Part shown: in pieces, positions 5,718 to 9,065 of the stretch
Layout of the letters: the number at the start of each line of letters is the position of its first letter
Numbering within the stretch: the stretch's first letter is position 1
Assembly: GCA_937895695.1 (NCBI GenBank)
Contig: CALBLM010000069.1
Location: 1-9,065, forward strand
Reading direction: 5' to 3'
DNA from: an uncultured Megasphaera sp.
GTDB taxonomy: Bacteria > Bacillota > Negativicutes > Veillonellales > Megasphaeraceae
Length of the DNA stretch: 9,065 bases
The notes under the pieces: generated by a model
What the model saw: only the letters and a program-made list of their open reading frames with translations
The model's database searches: none
Told to the model about the DNA's origin: nothing
Position numbers and translations under genes: made by a program

Positions 5718-8311
5718 GACAAGCCACTCCCTTCTTTCGCTTCTTTTTGCAGCGTATACAGGAATGAGATCGCTTCAATAGGCGTCATACTCGATACATC
5801 GACCGAAAGCAGTTTATCTACAACAGGACTAGTAAACAAGCTGTCTGCTGTAGGAGCTGCCTGTGTTGATGTTGCCGGAGAAGATGTAACAGTCGGTGTC
5901 CCTTGTGACTCGAGTTCCGCCAAAATAATGTCTGCCCGTTTGAGCAGGCTTTCCGGAAGGCCTGCCAATCTGGCAACATGAAGGCCATAGCTTCGATCGG
6001 CACCGCCAGGAATAATACGTCGCAAAAACTTGATGTTTTTCCCTCGTTCTTTGACGGCTACCGTATAGTTCTTGATTTTTTCCGACATGTCTGCCATATC
6101 TGTCAATTCATGATAATGTGTTGCAAACAATGTCATCGCGTGAATATGTTTCAAGCAGTATTCAATAACAGCCCGTGCAATGGACATGCCGTCAAAGGTA
6201 CTCGTGCCGCGGCCGATTTCATCCAAAATCAATAGACTGCGACTCGTAGCATGCTGCAGAATATACGATACTTCTTTCATTTCCATCATAAACGTACTTT
6301 GGCCGGTCAAGATGTCATCACTGGCACCAATACGCGTAAAAATGCGATCGACGGGACAAATAGATGCTTCCCGCGCCGGAATGAACGAACCGACTTGAGC
6401 CATCAAAATTAATACGGCAATCTGCCGCATGTACGTCGATTTTCCTGCCATGTTCGGACCGGTAATCACCAAAATTTCATGATTCGTATGATTCAAAGTG
6501 ACATCATTGGGGACAAATAGTTCATCTGTAAGGAATTGTTCAATAATGGGATGACGGCCGTCTTTAATCTGAATGACTTGATCTCGATTTAATCTTGGCC
6601 GAACGTAACGATTGTCATGAGCTACACAAGCCAAGCTATATAAACAATCAACGCGCGCAATGGCACGGGCTGTTTGCTGCATAGCCGTAATATGCCCCTG
6701 TATGTCTTGACGAATTTGCCCAAACAACTGATATTCCAACGCCAACATGCGTTCTTGCGACGTCAGTACTTTGACTTCAAATTCTTTGAGGGCCGGTGTA
6801 ATATAGCGTTCTGCATTGACTAGCGTTTGTTTACGAACGTAGTAATCCGGAATCGGCAGCGTATTAGCATGGGAAATTTCGAAATAATACCCAAATACTT
6901 TCGTATAGCCGATTTTCATTTTGATGCCCGTTTTAGCTTTTTCTTCTTCTTCCAGCTTTTTGAGAAATTCCTTACTATTGGCAGCAATTGCACGAATTTC
7001 ATCGAGTTCCTTCGAATAGCCGTCACGAATGACACCGCCGTTACGAATCACGACACCCGGTTCGTCTTTAATGCCTTGGCACAGCAAATCGTATACATCT
7101 TGATGCAGATTCATGCGGCTTTCTAGTTGTTTGAGCAATTCTGAAGATGCATTGTGCAAAATCTCTTTCAATCGCGGAATAACTGCCAGCGATTCGCGAA
7201 GGGCAACCAAATCTTTTGGACTGGCTGTACCCGTTTCGATGCGCGTTAAGATTCGTTCAAAATCATAAATGCCGTCCAACGTATCGGCAATATCTTGGCG
7301 CATAATTTCATGATTCATCATATCTTCTACGGCATCTTGGCGTTTCGTAATTTCACCAATCCGCAGTAAGGGTGCTTCTAGCCATTTGTGCAGCAGCCGG
7401 CCGCCCATGGCTGTTTTCGTTTTATCCAACACTGCAAGCAACGTTCCCTTACGGCCGCCGTCACGAACATTTTGGGTAATTTCCAAATGACGCAGACTAG
7501 CACCATCTACGACTAGCCGGCTTTCATTATCAATGCGTTCCAATGAGCTAATGTGATGAATATCCGACTGCATCACTTGCTGTACATACGTCAGCAGCAT
7601 ACCGATACATTCTGCTGCCACACCGGCTGCTGCCCAATCGGTTTCATCAAAATATGGGGCACCTATATCTGCATAATTGACCATATCATCCACTGCAAAC
7701 GGCGTCACCGTGCATTGGGCCAGTCGATTATGCAAGTACGTCAATATCGTATCTATATACTTGTCCATGTGGGCATAGATTAATTCGCTCGGCTCATAGA
7801 CGGAAAAAATATCAAATAAAACATCTTCCATTGCCGATACAGGGCATGCCGACCATACACATTCTCCAGTCGTCACATCCATGAGGGCGACGGAAATCAT
7901 ATCATTTTTTTCACTAATACAACTAATATAGTTGTTTTTTTTAGAAGCAACGGCGTTTTCCAGTGTAATCGTTCCTGGCGTAATGACTTTAATAATCTTA
8001 CGTTTGACGATGCCTTTAGCGAGTTTTGGATCTTCCATTTGTTCACAAATAGCGACTTTATAGCCTTTATGAACTAACCGTTCAATATAGGTATCGGCCG
8101 AATGAAACGGTACGCCGCACATGGGCACGCGTTCACTTTTGCCAACACCTCGTCCGGTCAGGGTTAAATCCAATTCTCGCGACGCCGTTAAGGCATCTTC
8201 ATTAAACATTTCATAGAAATCGCCGAGCCGAAAGAACAAGATTTTATCTTTACATTGTTCTTTGACTTCCATATATTGCTTCAACATAGGAGTCATCTTT
8301 TTTTCAGCCAA
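5714..8311 (-). CDS. mutS: DNA mismatch repair protein MutS
   Basis: MutS recognises mismatches and small loops and, with ATP, recruits MutL. The 865-residue length is normal for bacterial MutS1. The mispair-binding Phe-x-Glu is F32-Y33-E34 (GDFYEMF), followed by domain II, the lever and clamp (about 270-560), and the C-terminal ABC ATPase. The ATPase shows Walker A GPNMAGKST (618-626), QSTFMMEM (671-678), Walker B LLILDEIG (693-700), GRGTSTFDG (700-708) and the His loop THYHEL (731-736). A Ser/Thr/Ala/Pro-rich linker (about 803-823) precedes the C-terminal helix-turn-helix (MTPIEAISFLYTLQ). ADSLF (822-826) sits where a beta-clamp motif of the QLSLF type is usual, but lacks the Gln. Translation starts at TTG with an ideal ribosome binding site. 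The gene ends in an ATGA overlap with mutL. Its first 400 bases carry A7, A8 and A7 runs (8298-8304, 7935-7942, 7905-7911), which are potential mutation hot spots. No catalytic residue appears missing. Confidence 0.98.
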   Translation of the reverse strand: MAEKKMTPMLKQYMEVKEQCKDKILFFRLGDFYEMFNEDALTASRELDLTLTGRGVGKSERVPMCGVPFHSADTYIERLVHKGYKVAICEQMEDPKLAKGIVKRKIIKVITPGTITLENAVASKKNNYISCISEKNDMISVALMDVTTGECVWSACPVSAMEDVLFDIFSVYEPSELIYAHMDKYIDTILTYLHNRLAQCTVTPFAVDDMVNYADIGAPYFDETDWAAAGVAAECIGMLLTYVQQVMQSDIHHISSLERIDNESRLVVDGASLRHLEITQNVRDGGRKGTLLAVLDKTKTAMGGRLLHKWLEAPLLRIGEITKRQDAVEDMMNHEIMRQDIADTLDGIYDFERILTRIETGTASPKDLVALRESLAVIPRLKEILHNASSELLKQLESRMNLHQDVYDLLCQGIKDEPGVVIRNGGVIRDGYSKELDEIRAIAANSKEFLKKLEEEEKAKTGIKMKIGYTKVFGYYFEISHANTLPIPDYYVRKQTLVNAERYITPALKEFEVKVLTSQERMLALEYQLFGQIRQDIQGHITAMQQTARAIARVDCLYSLACVAHDNRYVRPRLNRDQVIQIKDGRHPIIEQFLTDELFVPNDVTLNHTNHEILVITGPNMAGKSTYMRQIAVLILMAQVGSFIPAREASICPVDRIFTRIGASDDILTGQSTFMMEMKEVSYILQHATSRSLLILDEIGRGTSTFDGMSIARAVIEYCLKHIHAMTLFATHYHELTDMADMSEKIKNYTVAVKERGKNIKFLRRIIPGGADRSYGLHVARLAGLPESLLKRADIILAELESQGTPTVTSSPATSTQAAPTADSLFTSPVVDKLLSVDVSSMTPIEAISFLYTLQKEAKEGSGLS
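5727..5734 (-). promoter_or_regulatory. mutL ribosome binding site
   Basis: On the minus strand GAAGGGAG ends 9 nt before the mutL ATG (5717-5715), within the last codons of mutS. Together with the ATGA stop/start overlap it supports this start and translational coupling of MutL to MutS synthesis. Confidence 0.7.
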
Positions 8312-8318
8312 ATACGTC

Positions 8319-8325
8319 CCTCCTT
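8319..8325 (-). promoter_or_regulatory. mutS ribosome binding site fixing a TTG start
   Basis: On the minus strand the sequence reads AAGGAGG, a full match to the anti-Shine-Dalgarno complement, 7 nt before TTG at 8311-8309. The next in-frame ATG (codon 6, 8296-8294) is 22 nt from the site, too far for normal initiation, so the site supports the TTG start. It overlaps the miaB stop codon, which suggests mutS initiation depends partly on ribosomes finishing miaB. Confidence 0.85.
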
Positions 8326-9065
8326 AGCGGACTACATGTCCTTTCAATACCCATGTCTGCCCTTTATCTACGGCAACCGATATGGTATCCCCAATGGCAA
8401 CAGAACCATCATATTCCCAAATAATCATCTTGTTACCCCGTGTGCGGCCAAACCAATGGTTTTCATCGTTTTTCGTCGGTCCTTCTACAATGACTTCATA
8501 GGTATGCTGTTCCATCGCCTGATTGCGCTGCAAGCTGTATACATTTTGTACATCCATCAAACGCTGCAGACGACGGCTTTTTTCATCCTGCGGAATCTGG
8601 TCTTCCATGTTAGCGGCCGGTGTGCCGGTACGTGGCGAATAGATGAACGTATACGCCATATCATACTGAACGCGGCGCAGCAAATCGAGAGTTTCCTGAA
8701 ACATTTCTTCTGTTTCACCAGGGAAACCAACAATTAAATCTGTGGTTAAAACTAAATCAGGAATACGTTTTCGTGCATAATCTACGAGTTCTAAATAATG
8801 TTCGACTGTATAGCCACGATTCATTTTTTTGAGCAGCCGGTCTGAGCCGCTTTGAATGGGCAAATGCATCTGATTGACGACCTTTTTGCTTTCCGCAATG
8901 GCATCAATCATAGCAAAGGTCATATCCTTAGGATGACTTGTCATATACCGAACCCGTTCGATACCGTTGATTTGGTCTACGGCCTGCAATAAGGCAGAAA
9001 AGTCTGTGCCGTCTTTTAAATCTAGACCGTACGAATTGACGTTTTGCCCTAGCAAGGTAATTTCT
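8324..9065 (-). CDS. miaB: tRNA-2-methylthio-N6-dimethylallyladenosine synthase MiaB, C-terminal part (5' end outside window)
   Basis: MiaB is a radical-SAM methylthiotransferase that converts i6A37 to ms2i6A37 in tRNAs reading U-starting codons. The visible 246 residues begin in frame at the window edge with EITLLGQNVNSYG, a hallmark of the family. Further family signatures follow: RVRYMTSHPKDM, HLPIQSGSDRLLKKMNRGY, TTDLIVGFPGETEE and FIYSPRTGTPAA. The last 60 or so residues form the TRAM RNA-binding domain, with conserved HWFGRTRGNK and an end at GHVVR. The CxxxCxxC radical-SAM cluster motif and the N-terminal UPF0004 domain must lie beyond position 9065. The TTG at 9055 encodes an internal Leu and is not the start. 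The stop (8326-8324) overlaps the mutS ribosome binding site, and mutS starts 12 nt further on. The related enzyme MtaB is less likely because the motifs and tail match MiaB, and miaA lies in the same operon. Confidence 0.97.
   Translation of the reverse strand, partial: EITLLGQNVNSYGLDLKDGTDFSALLQAVDQINGIERVRYMTSHPKDMTFAMIDAIAESKKVVNQMHLPIQSGSDRLLKKMNRGYTVEHYLELVDYARKRIPDLVLTTDLIVGFPGETEEMFQETLDLLRRVQYDMAYTFIYSPRTGTPAANMEDQIPQDEKSRRLQRLMDVQNVYSLQRNQAMEQHTYEVIVEGPTKNDENHWFGRTRGNKMIIWEYDGSVAIGDTISVAVDKGQTWVLKGHVVR

Noticed and set aside
6099..6104. Minus-strand TTGACA inside mutS as a possible -35 box
   Set aside because: No -10-like hexamer lies about 17 bp downstream, and the bases encode the conserved HELTDM segment.
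8298..8304. A AAA AAG slippery heptamer in phase at mutS codons 3-5 as a programmed frameshift
   Set aside because: A -1 shift reaches a stop after roughly 16 codons and yields no recognisable product. It is kept only as a mutation-prone run.
8255..8737. 160-codon open frame on the plus strand, opposite miaB and the mutS start
   Set aside because: It lies antisense to strongly conserved miaB/mutS coding sequence, resembles no family I recognise, and is rich in Phe/His/Ile/Arg as expected of a shadow frame.
9053..9055. TTG at 9055 as the start of a 243-residue gene
   Set aside because: The frame stays open to the window edge with MiaB-type EIT-LLGQNVNSYG, so this is an internal Leu codon of a longer miaB.
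1..9065. CRISPR arrays, tRNA/rRNA genes, insertion sequences, prophage or attachment sites
   Set aside because: No direct-repeat arrays, cloverleaf-like segments, transposase motifs or terminal inverted repeats were seen. The window is nearly fully occupied by conserved core genes.

Overview
The window is a gene-dense stretch in which every supported gene lies on the minus strand, so transcription runs from high to low coordinates. In transcription order it holds: the 3' part of miaB, mutS, mutL, a class I SAM-dependent methyltransferase gene split into two overlapping frames, miaA, a YnbB-type PLP enzyme, rnmV (ribonuclease M5) and the 5' part of rsmA/ksgA. The largest gap between neighbours is 12 nt, and most genes overlap or nearly touch (TAATG, ATGA, TTGA or 2-nt gaps). 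I found no convincing internal promoter or terminator, so the window reads as the interior of one long operon, and no stretch over 300 bases is without a gene.

Organism: ribonuclease M5, a YnbB homologue near miaA, a MutL carrying endonuclease motifs, and strong AAGGAGG-type ribosome binding sites point to the Bacillota. Moderate base composition and the gene order suggest the Negativicutes (Megasphaera/Dialister/Veillonella relatives). That finer placement is inference.

Layout (high to low coordinates): 9065-8324 miaB C-terminal part; 8311-5714 mutS from a TTG start with an ideal ribosome binding site; 5717-3735 mutL; 3735-3517 and 3520-2942 the two halves of one RsmJ-like (PF04445-type) methyltransferase; 2942-2001 miaA; 1998-745 ynbB-like; 745-200 rnmV; 197-1 rsmA N-terminal 65 residues.

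How they fit together: MutS and MutL are the mismatch sensor and the nicking/matchmaker protein of mismatch repair. MiaA and MiaB act in sequence on A37 of tRNAs that read U-starting codons. RNase M5 matures 5S rRNA, RsmA dimethylates 16S rRNA, and the split methyltransferase resembles a family that includes the 16S rRNA enzyme RsmJ. Apart from MutSL and the PLP enzyme, the operon is about RNA maturation and modification.

Main point of interest: the methyltransferase frame break falls exactly on a U UUU UUA heptamer in the correct phase for -1 ribosomal frameshifting. A small hairpin begins 4 nt downstream and an SD-like GAAGGG lies 5 nt upstream. A -1 slip yields an uninterrupted 264-residue protein with the expected family architecture. 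The heptamer is read by Phe and Leu(UUA) codons, whose tRNAs are expected substrates of the MiaA and MiaB encoded on either side. A simple one-base deletion (real or a sequencing error) in the T6 run is the main alternative.
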